A stretch of 30,797 bases of DNA, taken from the NCBI GenBank assembly GCA_945787595.1, contig CALZJV010000014.1, positions 1 through 30,797 on the forward strand. Direction: 5' to 3'. Shown in pieces: positions 15,088 through 24,041 of the stretch (within the stretch, counting starts at the first letter, position 1; each line of letters opens with the position of its first letter). The position numbers and the translations under genes are program-made. Source of the stretch: an uncultured Desulfobacterales bacterium. GTDB taxonomy: Bacteria > Desulfobacterota > Desulfobacteria > Desulfobacterales > JAFDCJ01. The notes below the pieces were generated by a model, which was given only the letters and a program-made list of their open reading frames with translations, was not told where the DNA came from and did no database searches.

Positions 15088-15428
15088 TAAATCCTGAAAT
15101 CGGGAACCAAAACAGTACGGTATTCATTCGGGTCATTTCCAGAACGGATTTTGCTGCGCACAGGCGGCGGCAGATATTAAAGTCAAGGACCTGCGTGCTT
15201 ATTGAGTTGCAGAATGACTGAGATGTAGTTTCCTCGCAATCGATTTACACCTGATTGCATTTAAGGTTCTTTTGCGTTGTTGCCGATATTCTGCCGACCC
15301 GCCTCATCCCTTGAGATCGCCTGCTTCGGAGAGACACGCCGGTGCTTCATTTCTTTGGTCATAAAATATTTTGAAATTTCACCCGCCAGCCTATATACCT
15401 TGCGGTCAGCTCTGAGGCAAAAGTAGCT
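15088..15428. other. Gap between pilC and the kinase
   Basis: 341 bases with no supported gene, clear terminator or repeat from the families described here. I looked for a sigma54 -24/-12 pair and did not find one. Confidence 0.4.
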
Positions 15429-16763
15429 ATGGATCACGCATTACAAATGTCCGAAGGGGAATTAAGAAAAAAACTGAAGTGGTTGATGCTTTACCGGGTT
15501 CTTTTCTCCATTCTCTTGTTGGGTTCTTCAATTATTGTGCAACTCGGGGAATCACCGCCTCCCCTCGGCTCCCCTCTGATATTTTTGTATGGTATTATTG
15601 TTACCGTCTTTTTTCTTTCCGTTTTATATGCACTTGGGTTATATCACATAAAGCGCCATCTTGTATTCGCCTATGTACAGATTTTAATCGATACGACGGT
15701 GGTTACGGCCATTTTGTTTGTGACCGGCAGCTTCTCGAGTATTTTTTCTTTTCTGTATCTGGTTATTATCATTTATTCAAGTATGTTGCTGCCTATCAGG
15801 GGGACAATTGTCATTGCGGCCATATGCAGTATCCAGTTCGGCATCCTGGTGGATCTTGAATATTATGGTGTGATTTATCCGTTAGGCAAGAATGACGCGC
15901 TTCTCGCTTCGGTCTATCCCGGAAGTCAGGTCATTTATAAAATTCTGATAACCATGGTAGCCTGTTTTGCTGTTGCTTTTCTCAGCAGTCTTTTATCGGA
16001 ACAAGTCCGGAAGACAAGAAGAGAATTGTGGACCATGGAAGATCACGTAAAGCGTGTTGAAAAAATGGCATCTATTGGAGAAATGGCCGCCGGCATGGCT
16101 CACGAAATCAAGAATCCCCTTGCTTCCCTGATAGGTTCCATTCAACTGCTCAGTGAGGACATTCGCTATGATCCCGATCATGACAGACTCATGCGGATAA
16201 TACTGCGGGAAGGGGACCGTTTAAGTTCCCTGGTAAACAATTTTCTTTTATACGCGCGGCCACCTGCCGGCAGAGTAGAAGCCATCGAACTCGATAAAGT
16301 TTTAACGGATACTGTCGAATTGTTAAAAAAAGATGCCGCCACCGAAGGTCGCATCACTATTGCCAGAAAAATTCAATCCCATATCTGGATTTCAATGGAT
16401 CCTGTGCACCTGCGCCAGATTTTCTGGAACCTTTTGCTAAATGCTGCAGAAGCCATCGACGGTGAGGGGATCATTGATATTGAAATGTATGCTTCAAAGA
16501 ACCGGCATGCATGCGTTCGAATCACTGATGATGGTTGCGGCATGACTCGCGAACAACTCAAATCAATTTTCAATCCTTTTTTTACCACCAAACCCACCGG
16601 AACAGGCTTAGGCCTGTCGATCGTTCACCGCATCTTAGAGGCGTATGATGCCTGGCTGAACGTTGATAGCGAAACCGGTAAGGGAACTGCCATCACACTG
16701 CAATTCAAAAAGATCGAACCTCCCCGGATAGTTCGCCAACTTGAACTTGACAGCTCTGTGTAA
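15429..16763 (+). CDS. Membrane sensor histidine kinase, PilS-like
   Basis: 444 residues. The N-terminal half has about six membrane segments (roughly 18-38, 50-70, 78-98, 104-121, 125-142, 168-189) with only short loops, like PilS of Pseudomonas, which reads signals within the membrane. The kinase core follows: H-box GEMAAGMAHEIKNPL with His225, N-box IFWNLLLNAAEA (331-342), DDGCG (367-371) and GTGLGLSIV (391-399). There is no PAS or receiver. It follows pilC, as in many delta-proteobacterial pilus loci, but the expected NtrC-type regulator pilR is not next to it. The PilS name is inferred from context and topology, so I leave the symbol blank. Confidence 0.88.
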   Translation: MDHALQMSEGELRKKLKWLMLYRVLFSILLLGSSIIVQLGESPPPLGSPLIFLYGIIVTVFFLSVLYALGLYHIKRHLVFAYVQILIDTTVVTAILFVTGSFSSIFSFLYLVIIIYSSMLLPIRGTIVIAAICSIQFGILVDLEYYGVIYPLGKNDALLASVYPGSQVIYKILITMVACFAVAFLSSLLSEQVRKTRRELWTMEDHVKRVEKMASIGEMAAGMAHEIKNPLASLIGSIQLLSEDIRYDPDHDRLMRIILREGDRLSSLVNNFLLYARPPAGRVEAIELDKVLTDTVELLKKDAATEGRITIARKIQSHIWISMDPVHLRQIFWNLLLNAAEAIDGEGIIDIEMYASKNRHACVRITDDGCGMTREQLKSIFNPFFTTKPTGTGLGLSIVHRILEAYDAWLNVDSETGKGTAITLQFKKIEPPRIVRQLELDSSV

Positions 16764-17141
16764 ATAAGATATCAAAAACGATTTAAATTCATTGTCCGCT
16801 CAAGCGGCCCTTACCCTGTCATTAACGGGATTGCTGTCGGCAGCATCTCGGTTGAGCGGTCCAAGGTTCTCAGTTGATGTGCCCCAACTGGTTTTTAACA
16901 ATCGTATGACGCGTCAATCGGGTCGAAATCCATGTTTCACCCAATGGGTGAAAGAGGCCAATCCAGACAATGGAAATTAAAGTCATTGAAATCAGCGCCT
17001 TAAACCTTTGAACCCTGCGTGTGGGGTCGACTTGTCCCGTCGTAGCTCGAAGAGCGAAGTCGGAAGCCCGAAGGGCGTAGCCCCAAACCTGGAACCGATC
17101 ACCTTAGTTAGCAATTACAGCTTTGCCCTTTGAATAAATAG
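16764..17141. other. Gene-free stretch in the place where pilR would be expected
   Basis: 378 bases with hairpins but no gene: CCGCT/AGCGG near 16797-16808, a perfect eight-base stem at 16935-16953, and paired GAA-loop hairpins GCTC-GAA-GAGC and GCCC-GAA-GGGC near 17045-17083. Bases 16850-16873 match 27250-27273 at 21 of 24 positions. I see no remnant of a receiver or AAA+ domain. Confidence 0.5.
16935..16953. repeat. Perfect hairpin
   Basis: TTTCACCC and GGGTGAAA pair over eight bases around AAT. No T-tract follows, so it is not a classic terminator. It lies in the gap between the PilS-like gene and lysS. Confidence 0.7.
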
Positions 17142-18683
17142 ATGAGGAGTATGGAAAAAACAAGCGATCTGCTTCAGAAACGAAAAGAGAAAATCGAGGA
17201 ATTAAAGAGAAACAAAGTCAATCTTTTTCCCAGTGGATTTATTGTATCACACACCATCCGTGATATTCGAAATGGTGTCGCAAAAGATCCGGAATTGTTG
17301 ACGGAGGATGGACCTGTATTTGCCACTGCCGGACGCATGATGGCGATCAATAATTTCGGTAAAAGCGCTTTCATACGGTTCAAAGATCGAAGCGGTCAGC
17401 TACAGGCCTATGTAAGAAAAGATCAAATCGACGATGAGGCCTATCGTCTTTTCAAACAGCTTGATATCGGTGATTTTGTGGGATTAAAGGGCACCATGTT
17501 CCAAACCCGCACCGGTGAATGGACCCTGTTGGTCCGGGAATTCAATCTGCTGTGCAAGGCCACCCGCCCACTGCCGGAGAAGTTTCACGGGCTGCGGGAT
17601 CCCGAAAAACGCTATCGTCAGCGCTATATCGATTTGATCATGAATGAGGATGTTCGTGATATTTTTATCAAACGCAGCCGGATCATCCAGCAGATACGCA
17701 ATTTTTTTCTGGATCGGGACTTCCTCGAAGTTGAAACCCCTATGATGCAGCCGATCCCCGGAGGTGCGGAAGCCGCTCCTTTTAAAACCCATCATAAAGC
17801 ACTCGGAATGAATCTCTACCTGCGCATTGCTCCGGAGCTGTATCTAAAACGACTGGTTGTCGGTGGGTTTGAAAGAGTCTTTGAAATCAACCGCAATTTC
17901 AGAAATGAAGGAGTGTCCACCCAGCATAATCCAGAATTCACCATGGTTGAATTTTACCAGGCGTATGCCACCTATACCGATTTGATGAAATTAACCGAAC
18001 AGATGATAGCCGGTGTTGCCAAGACAGTAAACGGATCGGCGAAGATCAGCTACCAGGGTCAGAGCATCGATATGACGGGAAAATGGCGCCGCATGACGCT
18101 TTTTTCCGCTCTGGAGGAATTAGGGGGTATTGATCGACAGCTACTTAATGATAAAGAGGGTCTACTCGAACTCGCATCCCGACAGGGAATTCGGGTGACC
18201 AAAACCGGCCAGCTGGGCAAAGTGATCACCAAACTATTCGACGCGCTGGTCGAGCCCAAATTGATTCAACCGACATTTATCACCGGCTATCCAGCGGAGG
18301 TTTCTCCCCTGTCCCGCCGCAGCGATCAGGAACCCGATCTCACCGAGAGATTTGAGCTTTTTATTGCCGGGCGTGAGATCGCTAATGGATTTTCGGAACT
18401 TAATGACCCGGTCGACCAGCATCAGCGTTTTGCCCAGCAGGTTCTGGGACGGGATGCCGGCGATGAGGAAGCTCACCGGATGGATGACGATTATATCGAG
18501 GCACTGGAGTATGGGATGCCGCCGACAGCCGGTGAGGGCATCGGCATCGACAGACTGGTTATGTTGCTTACCGATGCTGCCTCCATCCGCGAGGTAATCC
18601 TTTTTCCTCATATGAAGCGCGTGAAGGGCATGGTGCATGGAGCAGAGGGCATAGGGCATGGAGCAGGCATTACTAAATCGTAG
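17142..18683 (+). CDS. lysS: Lysine--tRNA ligase, class II
   Basis: 513 residues from the ATG at 17142; the ATG at 17151 (MEKTSDLLQKR) fits the family start better, but its GAGGAG is only one base away, so the start is open. Class II LysRS: OB-fold anticodon-binding domain (about 60-150: ATAGRMMAINNFGKSAFI), motif 1 near FLEVETPMMQPIPGG, motif 2 RVFEINRNFRNEGVSTQHNPEFT, and motif 3 GEGIGIDRLVMLLTD. It charges tRNA-Lys in the cytoplasm. The family normally ends shortly after LFPHM; here a further KRVKGMVHGAEGIGHGAGITKS is encoded by a 21-bp tandem repeat that runs through the stop codon, so the tail is probably non-functional. Confidence 0.95.
   Translation: MRSMEKTSDLLQKRKEKIEELKRNKVNLFPSGFIVSHTIRDIRNGVAKDPELLTEDGPVFATAGRMMAINNFGKSAFIRFKDRSGQLQAYVRKDQIDDEAYRLFKQLDIGDFVGLKGTMFQTRTGEWTLLVREFNLLCKATRPLPEKFHGLRDPEKRYRQRYIDLIMNEDVRDIFIKRSRIIQQIRNFFLDRDFLEVETPMMQPIPGGAEAAPFKTHHKALGMNLYLRIAPELYLKRLVVGGFERVFEINRNFRNEGVSTQHNPEFTMVEFYQAYATYTDLMKLTEQMIAGVAKTVNGSAKISYQGQSIDMTGKWRRMTLFSALEELGGIDRQLLNDKEGLLELASRQGIRVTKTGQLGKVITKLFDALVEPKLIQPTFITGYPAEVSPLSRRSDQEPDLTERFELFIAGREIANGFSELNDPVDQHQRFAQQVLGRDAGDEEAHRMDDDYIEALEYGMPPTAGEGIGIDRLVMLLTDAASIREVILFPHMKRVKGMVHGAEGIGHGAGITKS
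18625..18666 (+). repeat. 21-bp tandem repeat forming the lysS 3' end
   Basis: Two 21-base units (18625-18645 and 18646-18666) begin AGGGCAT, end GCATGGAGCAG and differ at two bases. They supply the last Gly/His-rich codons of lysS, and the unit length keeps the frame. Confidence 0.85.
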
Positions 18684-18688
18684 GCTCC

Positions 18689-18748
18689 TTACAGCAGCTT
18701 GTCAGACAAAACCCGATAAGGGGCTAAACCCGGATAAACTGGAAATAA
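18689..18748 (+). repeat. Direct repeat, family 4, left copy
   Basis: Starts TTACAGCAGCTTGTCAGA, includes CCCGATAAGG and ends GGAAATAA. It is about 75 percent identical to 19006-19063 in the same orientation. The two copies bracket the other repeats of the lysS-lolC gap. Confidence 0.75.
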
Positions 18749-18754
18749 CAAATT

Positions 18755-18850
18755 ACAAGCACCAAATTACAAATAAATTCCAAATCTCAATATCCAAATC
18801 TCAAATAATATCGAAAGCCAATTGTTTGGAATTTGAAATTTTTCATTACT
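18755..18850. repeat. AT-rich inverted-repeat element, family 2, copy 1
   Basis: Bases 18755-18797 match 29688-29730 at 39 of 43 positions (start ACAAGCACCAAAT, end CAATATCCAA). TTTGGAATTTGAAATTT near the right end is partly complementary to the left arm. It is shorter than the copy after lpxB, so probably internally deleted. Confidence 0.65.
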
Positions 18851-18941
18851 GAAACCCCTGGCCCAGACCTAACTTTGTATGAGTCTTGAATATAAGACAT
18901 TATTGAGATCTAATACAGTAAACAGTAATAATCCGCCATAT

Positions 18942-18982
18942 CGCACTCTCCGAGGCGTAGGCTACGAGTCGGAGGCCAGGGC
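18942..18982 (+). repeat. 41-bp palindromic repeat, family 3, copy 2
   Basis: Inverted relative to 7639-7679, 39 of 41 bases the same. The core CTCCGA...TCGGAG with CGTA/TACG inside forms a hairpin. It lies between the two family 4 repeats. Confidence 0.75.
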
Positions 18983-19005
18983 GGGCTGACACCTCAAACC
19001 GTATT

Positions 19006-19063
19006 TTACAGCATCTTGTCAGAAAAAGCCCGATAAGGGCCTGATTCTAATAATCGGAAATAA
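19006..19063 (+). repeat. Direct repeat, family 4, right copy
   Basis: Partner of 18689-18748. It ends 11 bases before the lolC/E start codon, so it occupies the space where the promoter and ribosome site would be expected. Confidence 0.75.
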
Positions 19064-19074
19064 TTTATCATCTA

Positions 19075-20313
19075 ATGGGGTACGAATTATTTATCGGCCG
19101 CCGGTACTTGAGGGCCAAACAAAAACAGGCATTCATCTCCTTGATTACGATTCTTTCAATTGCCGGCGTGGCGGTGGGGGTGATGGCGTTGATTGTGGTT
19201 ATTGCGGTAATGACCGGTTTTGAAGCTGATCTTAAAAGTCGCATATTAGGCGGGCAGCCCCAGGTTATGCTAAGGCATTATGGTGGCGCGTTTACCGCCT
19301 ATCGTCAGGTGCTCGAAGAAGTGGAAAAGACCGAAGGCGTCGAGGCCGCCACCCCGTTTATCCTTTTGCAGATCATGCTGCGGGCCAAGCATGGTGCCGC
19401 CGGCGCCGTTTTGCGCGGAATCGACCCCGAATCCGCCGGTCGGGTCATGAAAACACTTCAAAAGGTAAACTTGCCCGATTCGACACCCGTAACTTCTTCA
19501 CCGGACTCTGCACCCAATATCCCCGGTATTGTTTTGGGTCGTGAACTGGCCAGAAATCTTGGGGTCATTGAAGGAGATGTGATCTATTTGATATCTCTGC
19601 GGGGCATCTTATCACCCATTGGGCACCTGCCGGCGATGAAGCAGTTTATGGTAACCGGTTTTTTCGAGTCCGGCATGTATGAGTATGACCAGACCTTTGC
19701 TTATATCAATATCAAAGATGCCCAGAAAATTATGCGAATGGGGGATGCGGTCACCGGACTCGATATTCGGGTGACCGACATTTACGAAGCGAGAAATGTT
19801 GCGCAAAGGATCGTTGCAGGACTGGGACCTCCATACCGGGCGCAGGATTGGATGCAGATGAACCGCAATCTTTTCAAAGCGCTGAAGCTGGAAAGACGGG
19901 TTATGTTCATCATTTTGGTCCTCATCATCTTGGTGGCGGCGTTTAACATCGCCAGCAGTCTCATCATGATGGTCATGGGAAAAACTAGAGATATCGCCAT
20001 TCTAAAAGCCATGGGAGCCACCGAGCGCAGCATCAGAAAAATATTTGTTTTCAACGGTATGGTCATTGGATCCCTCGGCACCATACTGGGGTTGTGTTTG
20101 GGTCTCGTCGTCTGCGCGCTGCTCAAACGCTACGATATCCACGAGCTGACCGGAGATATTTATTATTTTACGACAACACTGCCGGTGAAACTTGAATTCA
20201 CAGATGTTGTATCCATCATTGCCGCCGCGCTGTTGATATGTTTTTTCGCAACCCTGTATCCGGCGCGACAGGCAGCCAAACTGAGTCCTGTTGAGGCCAT
20301 CCGGTACGGTTGA
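19075..20313 (+). CDS. Lipoprotein-releasing ABC transporter permease LolC/LolE
   Basis: 412 residues, family length. The N-terminus (FIGRRYLRAKQKQAFISLITILSIAGVAVGVMALIVV) carries the first membrane helix. A large periplasmic domain (about 50-265) follows, and three C-terminal helices (about 273-300, 320-350, 375-396) end in the MacB/FtsX signature YPARQAAKLSPVEAIRYG. With the LolD ATPase it extracts mature lipoproteins from the inner membrane for LolA. Only one permease gene is present, so a homodimer (as for LolF of some bacteria) is likely; this is inferred. lolD follows after 21 bases. No good ribosome site precedes the ATG at 19075: a repeat ends 11 bases upstream. Confidence 0.93.
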   Translation: MGYELFIGRRYLRAKQKQAFISLITILSIAGVAVGVMALIVVIAVMTGFEADLKSRILGGQPQVMLRHYGGAFTAYRQVLEEVEKTEGVEAATPFILLQIMLRAKHGAAGAVLRGIDPESAGRVMKTLQKVNLPDSTPVTSSPDSAPNIPGIVLGRELARNLGVIEGDVIYLISLRGILSPIGHLPAMKQFMVTGFFESGMYEYDQTFAYINIKDAQKIMRMGDAVTGLDIRVTDIYEARNVAQRIVAGLGPPYRAQDWMQMNRNLFKALKLERRVMFIILVLIILVAAFNIASSLIMMVMGKTRDIAILKAMGATERSIRKIFVFNGMVIGSLGTILGLCLGLVVCALLKRYDIHELTGDIYYFTTTLPVKLEFTDVVSIIAAALLICFFATLYPARQAAKLSPVEAIRYG

Positions 20314-20334
20314 TACCGGTTTTTCTGGAAAACA

Positions 20335-21051
20335 ATGCAACTTGAGAATCAAGAAAACGGTTCCAGCCTTTTGCCCGGTTTAATAACCGCTCGTAATTTA
20401 TGCAAAAGCTTTACCAACGGGGGTGCCAGTATTGATATCTTAAAAGATCTCAACTTCGATTTGTCGGCCGGTGAGACTGTCGCCATTGTGGGGGCCTCAG
20501 GTATCGGTAAATCGACGCTTCTTCATATTCTTGGCACCCTGGACCGACCGGACAGCGGCCAATTGCTTTTTAAAGGAGAAGATGTTTTTTCATATGACGA
20601 TATGACCCTGGCCCGATTTCGCAACCAATCGGTGGGGTTTGTTTTTCAATTCCACCACCTTCTGCCCGAATTCAATGCAGTTGAAAATACGATGATGCCG
20701 GTACTGATAGGTGGTGCAAGCAGGCGCGCTGCAGCCCAGACCGCCGAAGATTTGCTTATCAGGGTCGGACTGAAGGACAGATTACGGTATCGGGTGGGTA
20801 AATTATCCGGCGGAGAGCAGCAGCGTGTGGCTCTGGCAAGGGCTTTGGTGTTAAATCCTGCCGTGCTGCTGGCCGATGAACCCACCGGTAACCTGGATGA
20901 ATCCAACAGTGAGCACATCCACTCTCTGCTGATAGAATTAAACCAGGAATTTTCGATGACACTGGTGGTGGTCACCCATAATTCGCAACTTGCATCTTTT
21001 ATGTCCCGTCGTGTAACGATTGCTGATGGAAAACTGACAGGCCTCGCATGA
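20335..21051 (+). CDS. lolD: Lipoprotein-releasing ABC transporter ATPase LolD
   Basis: 238 residues. Walker A GASGIGKST (53-61), Q-loop Gln105 in FVFQFHHLLPEF, signature LSGGEQQRVALARAL (157-171), Walker B LLADEPTGNLD with Asp181-Glu182, and H-loop His215 in VTHN. The spacing and the LLPEFNAVEN region are those of the LolD/MacB/FtsE subfamily. Placement right after lolC/E supports LolD over FtsE. It energises lipoprotein release from the inner membrane on the cytoplasmic side. The first 15 residues are a polar extension before the ABC fold. TGGA lies a short distance before the ATG. Confidence 0.95.
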   Translation: MQLENQENGSSLLPGLITARNLCKSFTNGGASIDILKDLNFDLSAGETVAIVGASGIGKSTLLHILGTLDRPDSGQLLFKGEDVFSYDDMTLARFRNQSVGFVFQFHHLLPEFNAVENTMMPVLIGGASRRAAAQTAEDLLIRVGLKDRLRYRVGKLSGGEQQRVALARALVLNPAVLLADEPTGNLDESNSEHIHSLLIELNQEFSMTLVVVTHNSQLASFMSRRVTIADGKLTGLA

Positions 21052-21200
21052 CCGTCCTGCCACAGGCAATCAATCTCACCCGTGGAACGGCATTCGAGAA
21101 TCGGCTTGAAATGCGTGGAGACAAAGAGGCCATTTTCAATACTCCGGCAACGGGTTCGGCGGATCATGTTGTGGATACTACTTCTGGGCGGCGATTTTAT

Positions 21201-23846
21201 ATGAATGTTATGATCTACCGTGCATGTCTGATCCTTTTTGTGTTTATGTGCCTTTTAGCTGAGAATGCCTACGCCCAGCAACCCACCAGCGTCGTTATCA
21301 TGCCTTTTGAAATAAATGCCCAGGATGATTTATCATATTTACAGAAGCAAATTCCGCAAGCCATTCAAACCCAGCTTGAGCAGGAAGGCGCCAATGTACT
21401 TATTTTAGAATCAATGTCTATTTCTTCCTGGAAAAAGCTCGCTGAAAGTACTGCCGAAATTCGCAACCTCGGCGCTCAAACCGGTGCCGATTATGTTGTC
21501 TGGGGGAGTCTGACCCTGCTCGGCCAAAATTTCAGTCTGGACGCAAAATTGCTCGCAGCTGAGGAAGGTGAAGAACCGTATGCTTATTCGGTGGAAGGGG
21601 AAGGCGTCGAGAACCTGCCCGCTTCCTTGAATAAATTGGTTCAGGAGCTTGGTTTAAAGCTTTTTAAGCGGCAGAAAATCGTGCAGGTTCTGATCAGCGG
21701 CAACAATCGCATCGAAGAGGATGCCATTAGAAGGGTTATCAAAATCAAAGCGGGGGATTTATACAATTTAAAAAATATATCCGACGAATTAAGAGCCATC
21801 TATAAAATGGGTTACTTTGACGACATCCGGGTAGAATCTCTAAGCGTTGCGGAGGGTAAAACGATTACCTTCAGGATAACGGAAAAACCCACCGTTCGGA
21901 ATATCCTCATAAAAGGCAACACCTGGGTTTTTGATGATGATGAAATCAAGGAAGTTCTGACTATCCGAAAAGGATCCATTCTCAACACCAATACCATCCA
22001 AAGTGACATGCGGCGGATTGAGGAGCTTTATAAAGAAAAAAATTACTACAATGTTAGGGTCAGTTTCAATGTTTATACGCGTGAGGACTTTCAGACCGAC
22101 ATTGAATACGAGATCGAAGAGGGCAAGAAGTCTCAAATAAAGAAAATCACTTTTGTGGGAAACAGTGCATATTCCGACGGGAAACTGAAAGGATTGATGG
22201 GAACATCGGAAAAAGGACTTTTATCCTGGTTTAGCACTGCCGGTGATCTCAATCAGGAAAACCTGAGTCAGGACGCGGCAAAACTGACTGCTTTTTACCA
22301 CAACAACGGCTACGTCGAGGCCAGAGTTGGAGAACCGCAAGTACAATTTGAAGAAGACGGCATTGTCATCACCATTCGTATTGATGAGGGGGCCCAGTTC
22401 AAAGTCGGTGACGTAACCATGGCCGGCGATTTAATTATTCCCCAGGAGCAGCTGCTTGAAAGGCTTAAGATTACCGAAGAAGAATATTATAATCGAGACA
22501 CATTGCGCATTGATGTCATCACCTTGACGGATATTTATGCCGATGAAGGCTATGCATTCGTGGATATTTCACCACGCATCGACCAGGACACCGAAAATTT
22601 AGTCGTCAATATTATTTTTGACATTGACAAGGGTAAGCAGGTTTATTTTGAAGAAATCACGATCAGCGGTAACACCAAAACCCGGGACAAGGTGATTCGC
22701 CGGCAGTTGCAGGTTTATGAGCAGGAGCTATACGGCGGCCGACGGCTAAAACGCAGCGTGCGAAATTTATATCGGATGGATTTTTTTGAAGATGTAAAGA
22801 TAGATACCATCAAAGGCAGTGCTGATGACAAAATGCGGCTGCGCGTCGACGTAACCGAAAAAAGCACGGGTGCGTTTAGTTTCGGCGCCGGGTACGGGAA
22901 CGTGGAAAGCCTTTTTCTGACCGGCTCTATTGCTGAAAGAAACCTATTTGGGCGTTCTCAGACGCTCGCGCTCAAAGCACAGCTGGGGGCCAAGACAACC
23001 AGGTACACCTTGAGTTTTACAGAACCATGGTTGTTTGATATCCCTTTATCCGCCGGGGCAGACCTCTACAACCAGAGCTATAGTTATAGCGATTATGATA
23101 AAGATAGTATCGGCGCGAAGGTGCGTTTCGGATATCCGGTATTCGATTATACCCGGGGATATCTCTCCTATAACTACGATATAGCGGATATACGTGATGT
23201 GAGTGACGACGCTGCCGACTCGATTAAAAACGATGAAGGCGAAAATATTAAAAGCAGTATCGGTGCGCAGATAAAATACGATTCCAGAGATCAGGTTTTT
23301 CAAGCGACCGAAGGATCCGCCCATAGTATAAATTTTGAATTTGCCGGGCTGGGCGGAAATGTTGGTTTTACCAAATATATCGCTGAGACCAGCTGGTATT
23401 ACCGACTGGTCTGGCAATTTATCGGTGTGCTGCATGCCAAGGCTGGTTACGTCAGAGAACTGCAGAGCAAAACACTACCGGACTATGAAAAGTTTTATGG
23501 TCTGGGCATCGATGGACTGAGGGGTTTTGAGCGCGATGACCTGAGTCCGCGGGATAAAAACGGTGCTGAAGTCGGCGGCAATAAATTTGTGCAGTTTAAT
23601 GCCGAGATTCGATTTCCTTTGGTGAAAGAGGCCGGTGTCTACGGGTTGACTTTCTTTGACACCGGAGCTATCAAAAAAGAGGGTGACGATATCAAACTGG
23701 ACGATTTGCGAGAAAGCGCTGGGCTCGGGGTCCGCTGGCTTTCACCCATGGGGCCGATCAGTCTGGATTACGGATGGATCCTAGATCCCAAATCCACGGA
23801 CAACGCTTCCGGAAATTGGGAATTTTCGATGGCAACTGCGTTTTAA
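21201..23846 (+). CDS. bamA: Outer membrane protein assembly factor BamA with extra N-terminal domain
   Basis: 881 residues from the ATG at 21201, chosen because it starts a clear signal peptide (MNVMIYRACLILFVFMCLLA, cut after AYA at 25); the open frame reaches back to 21048 but adds 51 polar residues before it. After the signal, residues 28-158 form an unusual domain (VVIMPFEINAQ, ADYVVWGSLT) resembling TolB-N/FlgO/LpoB-type folds. Five POTRA domains follow (about 159-230, 231-309, 310-397, 398-478, 479-556). The beta-barrel (557-881) has the L6 motif LRGF (773-776) and ends in Phe. BamA inserts outer-membrane proteins. It lies between lolD and skp, a typical envelope grouping. Confidence 0.95.
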   Translation: MNVMIYRACLILFVFMCLLAENAYAQQPTSVVIMPFEINAQDDLSYLQKQIPQAIQTQLEQEGANVLILESMSISSWKKLAESTAEIRNLGAQTGADYVVWGSLTLLGQNFSLDAKLLAAEEGEEPYAYSVEGEGVENLPASLNKLVQELGLKLFKRQKIVQVLISGNNRIEEDAIRRVIKIKAGDLYNLKNISDELRAIYKMGYFDDIRVESLSVAEGKTITFRITEKPTVRNILIKGNTWVFDDDEIKEVLTIRKGSILNTNTIQSDMRRIEELYKEKNYYNVRVSFNVYTREDFQTDIEYEIEEGKKSQIKKITFVGNSAYSDGKLKGLMGTSEKGLLSWFSTAGDLNQENLSQDAAKLTAFYHNNGYVEARVGEPQVQFEEDGIVITIRIDEGAQFKVGDVTMAGDLIIPQEQLLERLKITEEEYYNRDTLRIDVITLTDIYADEGYAFVDISPRIDQDTENLVVNIIFDIDKGKQVYFEEITISGNTKTRDKVIRRQLQVYEQELYGGRRLKRSVRNLYRMDFFEDVKIDTIKGSADDKMRLRVDVTEKSTGAFSFGAGYGNVESLFLTGSIAERNLFGRSQTLALKAQLGAKTTRYTLSFTEPWLFDIPLSAGADLYNQSYSYSDYDKDSIGAKVRFGYPVFDYTRGYLSYNYDIADIRDVSDDAADSIKNDEGENIKSSIGAQIKYDSRDQVFQATEGSAHSINFEFAGLGGNVGFTKYIAETSWYYRLVWQFIGVLHAKAGYVRELQSKTLPDYEKFYGLGIDGLRGFERDDLSPRDKNGAEVGGNKFVQFNAEIRFPLVKEAGVYGLTFFDTGAIKKEGDDIKLDDLRESAGLGVRWLSPMGPISLDYGWILDPKSTDNASGNWEFSMATAF

Positions 23847-23851
23847 ACGAC

Positions 23852-23866
23852 ACGGTCTAGGACCGT
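23852..23866. repeat. Short hairpin after bamA
   Basis: ACGGTC and GACCGT pair over six bases around TAG, five bases after the bamA stop codon. No T-tract follows, so termination is uncertain. Confidence 0.45.
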
Positions 23867-24041
23867 AAACTGAGTAATCCCAAATGTTGCATTTTGCTTT
23901 AAAATTATATTTCCATTTTTATATTACGTGCTATTTTCTCAATAATAGGCTATATGACTGACCGGGTTCGTAAACGCAGCCGACCAACAATTCAATGCCG
24001 GTATGGGATATGATAGTTATCGAAACATGAAGGGGGATAAA

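Noticed and set aside
16792..16980. Small ORF between the PilS-like kinase and lysS
   Set aside because: It overlaps repeat and hairpin sequence, has no ribosome site and no family resemblance.
18625..18666. Regulatory array or CRISPR fragment at the lysS end
   Set aside because: Two contiguous imperfect 21-mers with no spacers, in frame with lysS; best explained as a simple tandem repeat.
21048..21200. Use of the 21048 start for BamA, overlapping lolD by four bases
   Set aside because: The 51 added residues are polar and would bury the signal peptide; the ATG at 21201 begins a proper signal sequence.
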